From contig NZ_VRMG01000010.1 in NCBI RefSeq assembly GCF_008040105.1, positions 95,934 to 159,933 of the forward strand: a stretch of DNA of 64,000 nt. The letters are read 5' to 3'. A program made the position numbers and the translations under genes. This DNA comes from Lacisediminihabitans profunda (GTDB taxonomy: Bacteria > Actinomycetota > Actinomycetes > Actinomycetales > Microbacteriaceae). Within the stretch, counting starts at the first letter, position 1; the number at the start of each line of letters is the position of its first letter. Shown in pieces: positions 43,077 to 52,409 of the stretch. The notes beneath the pieces are model-generated. The model was not told where the DNA came from. It did no database searches and worked only from the letters and a program-made list of their open reading frames with translations.

Positions 43077-43760
43077 TTACCAGGCGCTGGCCGGAGCCTT
43101 GACCACGGGGACCGGGCTGTAGTGCCAGTGGGAGCCGTTGGCGTAGTGGCTGCTCGCCCACGGCGACGCCCAGATGGCCTGCTCCGTGATGTTCGTCGGC
43201 GCCGAGGCGGCAAAGGCGGCGGCGATGGTGCCGAATCCCGGGTTGCGGTGCAGGTTCTCGGCGACCTTCTGCGCGGCGATGACGAGATTCGGGTAGCTGC
43301 CGGTGCCGCCGCCTCCGCCGGAGCCGAGGCCGTTGTTGAGCGGGTTGTTGCGGTTGAACCAGCTCGGCGGACCGTTCTCCTGCCGCATCCAGCGAACCAG
43401 GACGGTGACGTTGGAATCCGACGTCGGCCATCCGCCCGAGACCAGTACGAGCTTCGCCCAGTCGTAGTTCGTGCCGGCGGCGGCCAACGACTGCTGGCCG
43501 GCCGTGGCGGAGTAGGAATCGCGGTCGATGCCGCCCAGCTGAACGGTCTCCTTCACGGTGATCGCCTGCGAGTGCGCAGCGATGTACGCGTCGAGCTGCG
43601 CCGCCGCACTGGGCGGGGCGGGAGGCACGAGGAAGATCGCGATGAGGGTGAAAGCCGCGCTGGCCGCGCACACCGACAGGGTCTTCCCCGTGCGCCGTGG
43701 GGCGCGTCGGCCCGGCACCAGAGTGTGGCGGGCATCGAGAAGGCGGCGAGAAAAATTCAT
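43077..43760 (-). CDS. Secreted protein, possible lysozyme-like fold
   Basis: A 227-residue exported protein with a membrane/signal helix at about residues 27-52 and an Arg-rich start. The mature region shows VRWMRQENGPPSWFNRNNPL and later NLVIAAQKVAENLHRNPGFG and ITEQAIWASPWASSHYANG. The spacing of Glu, Asn-Pro and a late WA-SPW-SSHY block is like that of phage-type lysozymes/glucosaminidases, so peptidoglycan cleavage is possible. No domain can be named with certainty. It is convergent with the TetR gene. Confidence 0.6.
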   Translation of the reverse strand: MNFSRRLLDARHTLVPGRRAPRRTGKTLSVCAASAAFTLIAIFLVPPAPPSAAAQLDAYIAAHSQAITVKETVQLGGIDRDSYSATAGQQSLAAAGTNYDWAKLVLVSGGWPTSDSNVTVLVRWMRQENGPPSWFNRNNPLNNGLGSGGGGGTGSYPNLVIAAQKVAENLHRNPGFGTIAAAFAASAPTNITEQAIWASPWASSHYANGSHWHYSPVPVVKAPASAW

Positions 43761-43861
43761 AGGCTTGCGGTCCTGCGCCGACGGATCGGTTCGGCACGGG
43801 CTGTTCGCACGTCGGGCGACTAAGCCCTCAAGGCTACCAGAGCGCCTTCTAGACTCCCAGA

Positions 43862-44341
43862 GTGATCGAAGAAACGCCCCAGGAGGTGCAGGTGGTCGAG
43901 GGGGTGCTCCTCGCCCACGGTATCGAACCGAGAACCCACTGGTTCGAGGCCTCCACCGCCACCGCCCTCGAGGCTGCGGCCGCTCTCGGGGTCGACGTGG
44001 GTGCCATCGCCAACTCCCTCGTATTCAGGCTCGACGAGGAGGTCATCATGATCATCGCCTCCGGCGCTCATCGCGTGGATACCCACTTGCTTGGCGAATG
44101 GCTCGGCGGTATCGTCACGCGCGCCTCGGCGGACATGGTGAGGAGATCGACCGGACAGGTCGTCGGGGGAGTGTCGCCGGTCGGGCATCCCGAACGGCTT
44201 CGTACCCTCGTGGATGTCTCGCTCGGCGCGTACGAACGCGTGTGGGTGTCGGCGGGGCATCCGCACGCTGTCTTCCCCACCACCTTCGAGGAGTTGTTGC
44301 GCCTGACCGGCGGCACCGCGGCCCTGGTCGCCCGCGACTGA
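43862..44341 (+). CDS. YbaK/EbsC-type aminoacyl-tRNA deacylase
   Basis: A 159-residue YbaK/ProX-domain protein that hydrolyses mischarged tRNA, typically Cys-tRNA-Pro. Family features are FEASTATALEAAAALGVDVG, IANSLVFRLDEEVIMIIASG and the conserved STGQVVGGVSPVGHP, then SAGHPHAVFPTTFEELL. The free-standing form is present, without a ProRS domain. A TAGACT box six bases before the GTG start points to a leaderless message. It precedes the LCP gene by 94 bases. Confidence 0.9.
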   Translation: MIEETPQEVQVVEGVLLAHGIEPRTHWFEASTATALEAAAALGVDVGAIANSLVFRLDEEVIMIIASGAHRVDTHLLGEWLGGIVTRASADMVRRSTGQVVGGVSPVGHPERLRTLVDVSLGAYERVWVSAGHPHAVFPTTFEELLRLTGGTAALVARD

Positions 44342-44435
44342 CGCGCTCCCCGGGGCGCCATTCACAGGGTTGTGGAGGGCTGATGGGCTAGATTTCAATG
44401 ATGTCTTGCTGGATGATACGGAAAAGGGTGACGAC

Positions 44436-45725
44436 ATGACGGATAATCTGCCATCGGCCTCCCCTCCGTTGCGCCCGCGAAACCGAAACCGCAACGAGGG
44501 AGCGCCCACCAGGCACGGCCAGTTGCGCTCGCGGCATCCGTTCGCCACCGCGGCCAAGTGGCTTGCCGCCATTGTGGGAGTGCTCGCCGTGAGCACCGCC
44601 TCGGTAGCCGCCTTCGCGATCTACGACACAGTGTCGAACACCAAGCCGGGCATCCATCTGGCTACCCTTCCGGGTACCAAGGCGAAGCCGGTGCCCGACA
44701 TCGGCGCGATCGAGGGCGGGGCCAACCTGTTGCTCGTGGGCACGGACACCCGCACCGGGCAGGCCGGATTCGAGACGAAGAGCGACCTGGCCGGCAGCTC
44801 CGGAGCGGGCAACAACGACGTCACCATGCTTCTGCACATCTCCGCCGATCACACCAACGCCTCGGTGGTGAGTTTCCCCCGGGACATGATCGTGTCGGCT
44901 CCCGCGTGCGGGAATCGACCGGCGGCCAGCGGGGTCATGTTCAATTCGACCCTCGCGCGCGGCGGTCTGTCCTGCACCGTGCTCACCGTGGAGAAGATGA
45001 CCGGGCTGAGCATCCCGTACGCCGCGGAGATCAGTTTCGGTGGCGTCATCGCGATGTCCAACGCCGTCGGCGGCGTCACCGTGTGTCTCGCGACCCCGGT
45101 GAAGGACAAGTACGTGGGACTCGACCTCGCGGCCGGCCAGCAGACCCTCGAGGGGGCAACGGCTTTGGCCTTCGTGCGCAGCCGCCACGGCGTGGGCGAC
45201 GGAAGCGACCTCGGTCGCATCAGCAACCAGCAGGTGTTCCTCTCGGCGCTCATGCGCAAGGTGACGAGCGCTGGGGTGCTCAGCAACCCGCTCACGCTGT
45301 ATGGGCTGGCCAAGGCGGCCGTGGCGAACATGCAGCTCTCCGACGGACTCACCCGACCGACCAACCTGGTGTCGATCGCCCTCGCCCTCAAGGGGATCGG
45401 CCTGGAGCACATGGTGTTCGTGCAGTACCCCACCATCGGGGACCCGGCGAACCCCGCCAGGGTGATCGCCCAGCAGTCTTCGGCGACCATTCTCAACGCA
45501 GCGCTGCGCGCAGACCAGCCCGTGACGCTCACCGGCAAGACCGGTCGCGCCGCGGAGGTCGACCCGGCCGCCCCGGCCACCCCGGCTCCCGGCGCCAGCG
45601 CTCCGGCGACTCCGTCGGCAACCGGCTCGGCAACGCCGGATCCCGCGTCGACGGCCGTTGCCCTGCCCTCAGACGTGTCCGGACAGTCCGCGTCGCAGCA
45701 GACCTGTACGAAGGGCAACCACTAG
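44436..45725 (+). CDS. LCP-family cell-wall glycopolymer ligase
   Basis: A 429-residue LytR-CpsA-Psr protein that attaches anionic glycopolymers or arabinogalactan-like polymers to peptidoglycan outside the membrane. An N-terminal membrane anchor (about residues 35-60) is followed by the LCP domain (about residues 90-270). Catalytic-site features are LLLVGTDTR, SDLAGSSGAGNNDVTMLLHI and VVSFPRDMIVSAP, with a conserved Arg/Asp in ALAFVRSRHGVGDGSDLGRI. An unusually Ala/Pro/Thr-rich tail (about residues 375-429) ends the protein. The ATG at 44436 follows AAAGGGTGA. Its stop lies at the outer edge of the large palindromic repeat region. Confidence 0.9.
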   Translation: MTDNLPSASPPLRPRNRNRNEGAPTRHGQLRSRHPFATAAKWLAAIVGVLAVSTASVAAFAIYDTVSNTKPGIHLATLPGTKAKPVPDIGAIEGGANLLLVGTDTRTGQAGFETKSDLAGSSGAGNNDVTMLLHISADHTNASVVSFPRDMIVSAPACGNRPAASGVMFNSTLARGGLSCTVLTVEKMTGLSIPYAAEISFGGVIAMSNAVGGVTVCLATPVKDKYVGLDLAAGQQTLEGATALAFVRSRHGVGDGSDLGRISNQQVFLSALMRKVTSAGVLSNPLTLYGLAKAAVANMQLSDGLTRPTNLVSIALALKGIGLEHMVFVQYPTIGDPANPARVIAQQSSATILNAALRADQPVTLTGKTGRAAEVDPAAPATPAPGASAPATPSATGSATPDPASTAVALPSDVSGQSASQQTCTKGNH

Positions 45726-46271
45726 CTGCACTTCCCAGGGACGTTGGTTGACCAGCTGATGGGTAGCGGGCTCCGATCGCGGAGTGGGGCCCGCCTGTCC
45801 CCGCCGCTGTGCGGCACTCCCTTGGCCTGGCACGCGTTGTGCAGGACGGCTCGGCGTCCACGGGTGCCCGCCCCACGGACTCCAGTTGTGCAGGACGGCT
45901 CGGGCGTCCACGAATGCCCCCCCGTGCAGACTCCAGTTGTGCAGGACGGGTTGTGCAGGACGCCTCGGGCAGGTAGCGAGGACGATAGGTGCAGAACCGA
46001 CTGGAGCGTCCTGCAGACCGAGACCCTTCGGGTCGCTCGACCCCTTACCCTGTCCCGCACAGACAGCCTTGCACAGGCTGTCCTGCACAAGCTGTCCTGC
46101 ACAAGCTGTCCTGCACAACTGGAGTCTGTGAGGGTAGGCACCCACACCACCGGGGCCCGTCCTGCAGAACGCGGCCCGACCGACGCGGGCGGCACCGCCA
46201 GAGGGCCGAGAAGGTCCAGCTTCCGGCGCGAGTCGCCACACCCAATCAACCAACCTGCCTGGGCAATACAA
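45726..46271. repeat. Giant imperfect palindrome with nested tandem repeats
   Basis: The 546-bp gap between two convergent genes is made of two inverted, diverged copies of one sequence. The outer ends (45722-45751 and 46246-46275, both starting CTAG and containing CCCAGG and GTTGGTTGA) match at 24 of 30 positions. An inner perfect 21-bp inverted pair lies at 45927-45947 and 46108-46128. The left arm has an about 50-bp unit starting GTTGTGCAGGACGGCTCGG repeated from 45836, 45885 and 45936. The right arm has three exact tandem copies of the 14-mer GCTGTCCTGCACAA (46077-46118). No coding sense is apparent. Confidence 0.75.
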
Positions 46272-47126
46272 CTAGCGGTCAGTCGCGCGCTGCGACCACG
46301 GGGTGATGGGGCGCGCCCTGGCCGCGCCGTCCACCACGATGTCGACCCGTTCGTCGAAGAATGCGACCTGGCCGCTGACGCGAAGGGCGTCGTCGAGCGG
46401 GGACTCGTAGCGCCACGCGATGTCTCGCTCGAGGCGATCGGGCATCCGCACCGATGAGTAGGAGGCCTCGCCCTTGTACGCACACCAGGAGCGCGTGTCG
46501 CTGGGTTCGAGCTCGACGAGCACGTCGTCGGGCGGAAAGTAGAACCGCACCGGCAACAGCGTCTCGTAGAGCAGCATGGCCCGAGTCGAGTCCGCGAGAA
46601 TCCGACCGTCGACGGCCACCTGCACCCGCCGAGACGACGTGCGGATGTCGATCCGGCTGTACGGGTCGTGCGGGTGGCTCACGACCCGGTCGGCGTCTTC
46701 GAGCCACAGGTCGACGCCCGCGAAGTCGAGGATGACGAGGCCCGCAAGGTCGGGATCGGCCGGCAGGAAGCCCGCCACCGCGCGGGATCCTCCCGGGAAT
46801 GTGACGGTCACCGGGCGTCCCTCCGTGCTGTGGACCGCGAACGGGACGCGCGGGTCCAGCACCGGCCGGGAGCCGAGGTCGGGCAGTGGGAATCCGATGT
46901 CGTCTTCGCCGTCGCGGCCCTGCCCGGCATCCAGGACCTCGCCGCCCAGATCCGCCAGCGGTACGGCGTAGGTGGGGACAACCCGTCGGGGCTCCCACAC
47001 CAGAACGGCGCGATCGGTGTCGACGACGAGAGTGTCGTCGAGGAATCCCCTCACCCGCTTCGCTGTCGGCTCGTGCCGAAGTTCGACCAGCGTGCGACCA
47101 AGCACCTCACGCATCCGAGCGCTCAT
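46272..47126 (-). CDS. DUF427 protein, two domains
   Basis: A 284-residue soluble protein containing two DUF427-type beta domains. The second is the clearer one (about residues 175-270): VQVAVDGRILADSTRAMLLY, then VRFYFPPDDVLVELEPSD and RSWCAYKGEASYSSV, which are the family signature. The first half (about residues 15-150) is a diverged version. The biochemical role is unknown. The ATG at 47126 follows GGAGG at six bases, while the extra upstream codons lack family similarity. Its stop codon lies inside the outer arm of the palindromic repeat. Confidence 0.85.
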   Translation of the reverse strand: MSARMREVLGRTLVELRHEPTAKRVRGFLDDTLVVDTDRAVLVWEPRRVVPTYAVPLADLGGEVLDAGQGRDGEDDIGFPLPDLGSRPVLDPRVPFAVHSTEGRPVTVTFPGGSRAVAGFLPADPDLAGLVILDFAGVDLWLEDADRVVSHPHDPYSRIDIRTSSRRVQVAVDGRILADSTRAMLLYETLLPVRFYFPPDDVLVELEPSDTRSWCAYKGEASYSSVRMPDRLERDIAWRYESPLDDALRVSGQVAFFDERVDIVVDGAARARPITPWSQRATDR

Positions 47127-47359
47127 GGAAACCTCCTTCTCCGCGACGTCACCCTCGGCCCACGGGCCGGGGACCGAATCCTTCCCTCCCGGAATACCCA
47201 TCGCGACCCGGAAATGTCAATCCCTTGTTTGAGCGGAGAACTGACCTAGCCTTGATTCCGCAAGGCAGACGAGACGGTTCGGTCCCGGCAACGGGGAGCA
47301 CGCGCAGCGATGCTCCGAGCAGGGGGTTTGATGTGAAAGCGACTCGCAGGAGTTGTCCG

Positions 47360-47614
47360 GTGGCGGACATAGAGGTTCGCCGCATATCCGAAAACGAGTG
47401 GCGAGTCGGCGACGGCCGAGTGGAGGAGCAATCGCCGGAGAAGATCCTGGGCCTCATTCAGCGGCGGGGATCGGTGTTCGAGGTGATGGCGATGGATGCC
47501 CCGCGCCGGGATGTGAGCTTCGACAGCTGGGAGGCTGCGGTTCACTATTTCGTGGGCACGTCCGACGTCGCTCGTGTGCGCGCGCGTCCGTCGGGCCTGC
47601 CCGGCGATGCCTAA
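47360..47614 (+). CDS. Small conserved-type hypothetical protein (84 aa)
   Basis: An 84-residue acidic/basic soluble protein: MADIEVRRISENEWRVGDGR and later ISLIQ-like RGSVFEVMAMDAP. The short beta-rich pattern and the C-terminal helix SFDSWEAAVHYFV suggest a compact single domain. AGGAG seven bases before the GTG at 47360 favours this start; a GTG nine codons upstream is the alternative. I recognise no family. It lies 110 bp before the sigma factor gene on the same strand. Confidence 0.6.
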   Translation: MADIEVRRISENEWRVGDGRVEEQSPEKILGLIQRRGSVFEVMAMDAPRRDVSFDSWEAAVHYFVGTSDVARVRARPSGLPGDA

Positions 47615-47724
47615 CGACCGGGACGAGTAGCAACCCGGCGGTGTGCATGGCTGGGTGCGGCTGTCAATCCCTCGCGGTGAGTGTCTGTCGTCGATACGGT
47701 TAATGTGACCAATTTGGGGGACAG

Positions 47725-48684
47725 ATGACTCTTCAGCCGAACAACACGGCTCATACTGGGCACGCGGCGCCCCGCGCTGCAGCGCAGGTCTCGAGTGACC
47801 CGCTCCGCGACTACCTGCAGGGGATCGGTCGGGCCGCGCTGCTGACCGCGGAGCAGGAGGTGGACCTTGCCAGACGCATCGAAGCGGGCGTCCTGGCCGC
47901 GGAGCGCCTCGCCCAACGGCCCGGACTCTCGCCCAAGCTGAAGCGGGAACTCGCCTGGCTCTCCCGGGACGGCGAGCGTGCCTTCGAGGACTTCGTCTGC
48001 GCAAACCTGCGCCTGGTGGTGAGCATCGCCAAGCGCTACGCCGGACGTGGCCTGCCGATGATGGATGTGATCCAGGAGGGCAACCTCGGTCTCGTGCGCG
48101 CGGTCGAGAAGTTCGACTACACGATCGGCAACAAGTTCTCCACCTACGCCACCTGGTGGATTCGGCAGTCGATACAGCGCGGAATCGCCGACTCGAGCCG
48201 CATCATCCGCATTCCCGTACACACGGTCGAGAAGATCGAGAAGCTCAACCGGCTGCGTCGCGACCTCGGGGCGGTCATCGGCCGAACCCCCACCGTGGAG
48301 GAACTCGCCGACTCGGCCCAGCTCACCGAAGCCGAGGTGGTGAAGCTCGAGGCCACCGAACACGACATCGTCTCCCTCGGGCTGCCGATCGGCGACGACG
48401 GAGCCACCGAGCTCGGCGACCTGATCGAGGACACGGACACCCCGACACCCTTCGACGCCGTCGAAAGGGACTTGCGCTCCAACGACATCCGACGCCGCCT
48501 GGACGCCCTGCCGGCGCGGGATGCGACAGTGCTCCGACTCAGATTCGGTCTCGAGGGCCGGCCGGCGCTCACCCTGGACGAGGTCGGCGAGATCTACGGA
48601 ATCACTCGCGAGCGGGTGCGCCAGCTCGAGATTCGCAGCCTCAAGCGCCTGCGCAGCGCTGACCTGCACTCCTACCTCGGCTAG
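47725..48684 (+). CDS. Sigma-70 factor, group 2 (SigB/HrdB-like)
   Basis: A 319-residue RNA polymerase sigma factor close to the principal sigma but without the long N-terminal region 1.1. Region 1.2 is DPLRDYLQGIGRAALLTAEQ. Region 2 has NLRLVVSIAKRYAGRGLPMM and FSTYATWWIRQSIQRGI (-10 recognition and melting). Region 3 has RIPVHTVEKI. Region 4.2 has TLDEVGEIYGITRERVRQLE (-35 recognition). Such factors in actinobacteria act alongside the housekeeping sigma in stress or stationary phase. The ATG follows GGGGGA. Confidence 0.93.
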   Translation: MTLQPNNTAHTGHAAPRAAAQVSSDPLRDYLQGIGRAALLTAEQEVDLARRIEAGVLAAERLAQRPGLSPKLKRELAWLSRDGERAFEDFVCANLRLVVSIAKRYAGRGLPMMDVIQEGNLGLVRAVEKFDYTIGNKFSTYATWWIRQSIQRGIADSSRIIRIPVHTVEKIEKLNRLRRDLGAVIGRTPTVEELADSAQLTEAEVVKLEATEHDIVSLGLPIGDDGATELGDLIEDTDTPTPFDAVERDLRSNDIRRRLDALPARDATVLRLRFGLEGRPALTLDEVGEIYGITRERVRQLEIRSLKRLRSADLHSYLG

Positions 48685-48836
48685 CAGCCAGCCGCTACAG
48701 CGACTGGGCCGGGTGCTCTCCCTGCTCCACGGACGCCCCTCCTCTCATCGTCGTCTCCCCGGTCGTTGCTCCTCCGAGGTCCTGCCGAGCGCGCCGACCT
48801 CATCGGTGAGTTCCCGGTCGCGACGGGTGAACCCGG

Positions 48837-51305
48837 TCACTCGATCCGCACCTCGGCCGGAGACTTGTCTGGTCTCCAGCCGCGCCACGATGGCTGGCGC
48901 AGCCGCCCGCTCGACGTCCATTCGGCGAACTCCACCTCGCCCACGAGGGTGGGGGAGACCCAGTGCGCGTCGGCACCATCGGCCGAAGGAACGCCCTCGA
49001 GCGAGGGGGCCTCGCGGGCAAGGGGCTGGAGAATGCGCGCAATGTCATCGAGTTGACGGTCGGTGAAACCCGTGCCCACCCGACCGACGTACCGCAGCGT
49101 CTCGCCCTCCGGCACGCCGACGAGCAGTGAGCCGATGCTCGACGCCCGACGACCGTTGCCCGGCCTCCACCCGCCGATCACTACCTCCTGGGTCATGTGG
49201 TGCTTGATCTTGATCCATGATCGCGACCGTACCCCCGGTCGGTAGGGTTCGGTCCGTCTCTTCGCGACAACACCCTCGAGCCCGAGCTCGCGGCTCACCG
49301 CCACGGCCGAGTCGACGCTCCCCGTGAGGGAGGGCGGAACCTGGATGCCGCTGGACGCGCCGGGCACGAGCACGGCCTCGAGGCAGGCCCGACGTTCGTC
49401 GTACGGCGCCGCGAGCAGACTCCGGCCGTCGACCGCGAGCAGATCGAACGCCATGAAGTGGACGGGTGTCGATCGGGCGGAGCGCTCGACGTCGCTCGCC
49501 TTGGTGAGGTTCATCCGAGTCTGCAGCAGGCCGAAGTCGGGGCGGCCGCGAGAGTCGAGAGCGACGATCTCGCCGTCGATGGTCGCTGTCGCCGCCGAGA
49601 CGACGCTGCCGAGTTGGCCGAGTTCCGGGTAGCTCGCAGTGAGGTCCTTGCCGTTGCGGCTGGTCAGCCGCACTGAGCCGTTCTCGACGGAGGCGATGGC
49701 GCGGATGCCGTCCCATTTCATCTCGAAGGCCCAGTCGTCGTCGTCGCTCACATCGCGCACGCTGCCGAGGGTCGCGAGCATCGGGGCGATGGTGGTCGGG
49801 GAGACCGGCCGCGTGGCGCTCGGCGTTGCGGCTTTCGGTGGGGCAACGGTCGAGGGGGGAGTGGCGGATGCGGCGCCGGCATCCTTCATCAGGTGGATGA
49901 GCCAGTTCTGGGCCGTCTTCTCGTCGCGGCCGGTGTGGATGAGTGCGACTCGCCGGGGCGCGCCGAGCCCGCCGTTCTCGCGCCCGTGCAGAGTCACGAT
50001 GACCTCCTCGCCCTCCCGCCATTTCTCGAGGTCGTAGCGGCCGGCATCCCAGATGGAGACCGCACCGGCGCCATATTCTCCGCGAGGAATGGTCCCCTCG
50101 AACTCGCCGTACTCGAGGGGGTGGTCCTCGGTCTGCACGGCGAGGTGGTTGTGCTGCGGGTCGGTCGGCACGCCCTTCGGCAGTGCCCAGCTCACCAGAA
50201 CGCCGTCGTGCTCGAGCCGGAAGTCGAAGTGCAGGCGGCGCGCGTGATGTTCCTGGATCACGAACGACTGGCCGTCCGAGGGCGCGGGGGCGTGCGAGGG
50301 CACCGGCTCCGGCGTCCTGCCGGCGTTCCGCATGCCGCGGTAGGTGTCGAGTCGGTCGGGCGCCGCCTCGAACCCCCGCATCCTCGCCGCCGTCGGCTCG
50401 AGCGACTCGAGGTGGCCCGAGACGACCCCCGCGAGCGGGTCGCCGCGCCTCTTCACCCGGCGCAGCACCTCCCGATAGTCGAGCTGGGCGAGATCCGGCG
50501 AGGCGAGCTCCCGCCAGGTGCGGGGTGCGGCGACCATGGGGTGCGCGCGACCCCGCAGCGAGTACGGAGTGATGGTGGTCTTCGCGGCGCTATTCTGGCT
50601 CCAGTCGACAAGCACCTTGCCGCCACGGAGAGCCTTCTTCATGTCGCTTACCACAAGGTCCGGATGATCGGCCTCGAGGGATCGTGCCAGCTCGTGCGCG
50701 ACCGCGGACACCTGGTCTGAGGTCTGGGCGCCGTCGATCGCCGCGTAGAGGTGGATGCCCTTGCTTCCGCTCGTCACCGGCATCGGGTCGAGCCCCATCC
50801 CGCCGAGGATCGCCCGGATGTATCGCGCCACCTCGGCGCACTCGGCGAGCCCCACTCCCTCGCCCGGGTCGAGGTCGAGCACGAGGCGGTCGGGGTTGCG
50901 CACCACTCCCGTCCGGCCGAACTGCCACTGCGGAACGTGGATCTCGAGGGCGGCGAGCTGGCCGAGCCAGACCAGGGTCGCGCGGTCGTTCACGAGCGGG
51001 TAGACGTTGGTGTGGTCGCTGTGCTGGATCGTTCTCCGCTTCACCCAGCTCGGCGCGGAGTCTTCGAGGTTCTTCTGAAAGAAGGACTGCCCCGGATGCT
51101 CGGGCGTGCCTACTCCGTGGACCCAGCGCTTTCGCGTGGCCGGTCGGTTCGCCGCGTGCGGCACGAGCACGTCCGCGATCTCCGCGTAGTAGGCCAGCAC
51201 GTCGCGCTTGGTGGTTCCGGTGGACGGGTAGAGCACCTTGTCGAGGTTGGTCAGGGTCAGGCGGTGGCCGTCGACGGTTACTCTCTCGGAATCGTCGGAT
51301 GCCAT
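48837..51305 (-). CDS. ligD: ATP-dependent DNA ligase D, three domains
   Basis: Multifunctional enzyme of bacterial non-homologous end joining, 822 residues. The N-terminal primase-type polymerase (about residues 10-290) has LDLDPGEG with the catalytic Asp pair and a later SGSKGIHLYAAID. A 3'-phosphoesterase domain (about residues 345-480) shows HHARRLHFDFRLEHDGVLVS. The ligase domain (about residues 520-822) has motif I FEMKWDGIRA (Lys nucleophile). This Pol-PE-Lig order is common outside mycobacteria. The ATG at 51305 follows GAGG at five bases; the extension to 51455 would overlap the divergent ku gene. Confidence 0.94.
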   Translation of the reverse strand: MASDDSERVTVDGHRLTLTNLDKVLYPSTGTTKRDVLAYYAEIADVLVPHAANRPATRKRWVHGVGTPEHPGQSFFQKNLEDSAPSWVKRRTIQHSDHTNVYPLVNDRATLVWLGQLAALEIHVPQWQFGRTGVVRNPDRLVLDLDPGEGVGLAECAEVARYIRAILGGMGLDPMPVTSGSKGIHLYAAIDGAQTSDQVSAVAHELARSLEADHPDLVVSDMKKALRGGKVLVDWSQNSAAKTTITPYSLRGRAHPMVAAPRTWRELASPDLAQLDYREVLRRVKRRGDPLAGVVSGHLESLEPTAARMRGFEAAPDRLDTYRGMRNAGRTPEPVPSHAPAPSDGQSFVIQEHHARRLHFDFRLEHDGVLVSWALPKGVPTDPQHNHLAVQTEDHPLEYGEFEGTIPRGEYGAGAVSIWDAGRYDLEKWREGEEVIVTLHGRENGGLGAPRRVALIHTGRDEKTAQNWLIHLMKDAGAASATPPSTVAPPKAATPSATRPVSPTTIAPMLATLGSVRDVSDDDDWAFEMKWDGIRAIASVENGSVRLTSRNGKDLTASYPELGQLGSVVSAATATIDGEIVALDSRGRPDFGLLQTRMNLTKASDVERSARSTPVHFMAFDLLAVDGRSLLAAPYDERRACLEAVLVPGASSGIQVPPSLTGSVDSAVAVSRELGLEGVVAKRRTEPYRPGVRSRSWIKIKHHMTQEVVIGGWRPGNGRRASSIGSLLVGVPEGETLRYVGRVGTGFTDRQLDDIARILQPLAREAPSLEGVPSADGADAHWVSPTLVGEVEFAEWTSSGRLRQPSWRGWRPDKSPAEVRIE

Positions 51306-51411
51306 CGGTCCTCGTTCGCCCAGGGTCGGAGGTCGTTCGAGACCGAATGTACTCGCAAATGTCTTCAGGTCAACTCTCGTCCGGTGAGGCCGCGTGTGGT
51401 CGAATTGAGGA

Positions 51412-52278
51412 ATGCGAGCGATCTGGACCGGCGCCATCACCTTCGGGCTCGTCAACGTGCCCGTGAAGGTCTACAGCGCGACCGAGGATCACGACATCTC
51501 GCTGCATCAGGTTCACGACGAGGACGGCGGCCGCATCCGGTACCAGAGGCGGTGCGAGGTCTGCGGCAAGATCGTGAGCTTCGACCACATCGATAAGGCC
51601 TATGACGACGGCGAAAAGACGGTGGTGCTCACGAGTGAGGATCTCGCCGGTCTGCCGGCGGAGCGCAGCCGGGAGATCGAGGTTGTCGAATTCGTGCCGA
51701 GCGACCAGCTCGATCCGATCATGTTCGACCGCAGCTACTTTCTCGAACCGGACTCCAAGTCGCCCAAGGCCTATGTACTCCTTCGGCAGACGCTCGAGCA
51801 GACCGATCGCACCGCCATCGTGCACTTCGCCCTGCGGCAGAAGACGCGGCTCGGCGCGCTGCGGGTGCACGGCGACGTGCTGATGCTGCAGTCACTGCTG
51901 TGGGACGACGAGGTGCGCCACGCCGAGTTCCCCGCGCTCACCGAACCGACCAGGGTCACCGAGAAGGAACTGGAGATGTCGTCGTCGCTCGTCGACAGCT
52001 TCGCCTCCGACTTCGACCCGGGCAAGTTCAGCGACGAATACCAGGAGGAGCTCCGCACCCTCATCGAAGCGAAGCTCGCCCACGGCGACGCGATCAGCAC
52101 GGCGGAAACCTTCGGTGAGCAGGAGGAGCCGGACCGTGGAGGCGGCGAGGTGCTGGACCTGATGGATGCGCTGCGCAAGAGCATCGAGAAGAATCGCGGT
52201 GCGGCGGAGACCGGCAAGAAGCCCAGGGCGCCGAAGTCGTCGGCACAGAAGTCGTCGGCACGGAAGTCAGCCGGCTGA
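51412..52278 (+). CDS. ku: Ku DNA end-binding protein
   Basis: A 288-residue bacterial Ku homologue that encircles double-strand ends and recruits LigD. It opens with MRAIWTGAITFGLVNVPVKV, the strongest Ku signature, and keeps the core barrel up to about residue 255. The C-terminal tail is Lys/Ser/Ala-rich (GKKPRAPKSSAQKSSARKSA), as seen in Ku proteins that bind DNA beyond the ring. It is divergent from ligD with only 106 bp between the start codons, so both are probably controlled by one short intergenic region. Confidence 0.96.
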   Translation: MRAIWTGAITFGLVNVPVKVYSATEDHDISLHQVHDEDGGRIRYQRRCEVCGKIVSFDHIDKAYDDGEKTVVLTSEDLAGLPAERSREIEVVEFVPSDQLDPIMFDRSYFLEPDSKSPKAYVLLRQTLEQTDRTAIVHFALRQKTRLGALRVHGDVLMLQSLLWDDEVRHAEFPALTEPTRVTEKELEMSSSLVDSFASDFDPGKFSDEYQEELRTLIEAKLAHGDAISTAETFGEQEEPDRGGGEVLDLMDALRKSIEKNRGAAETGKKPRAPKSSAQKSSARKSAG

Positions 52279-52409
52279 GCTCACGGCGGTGCCCATACCC
52301 CGACAGCGAGAGAGAATCAAGCCCCTGTTCACGGGCGGCCGATCTTCCTAGGCTTGCTGAGGCGAAGGCGGCACACCGTCCTCGCGAAACCACAGAAAGG
52401 CTCCTTGTC

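Noticed and set aside
46077..46118. CRISPR array
   Set aside because: The three 14-bp repeats are directly tandem with no spacers, and no cas genes are present.
45744..46457. Open frames through the palindromic repeat region (Cys-, Pro- and Leu-rich products)
   Set aside because: The product is a translation of tandem DNA repeats and runs into the antisense of the DUF427 gene; no initiation site.
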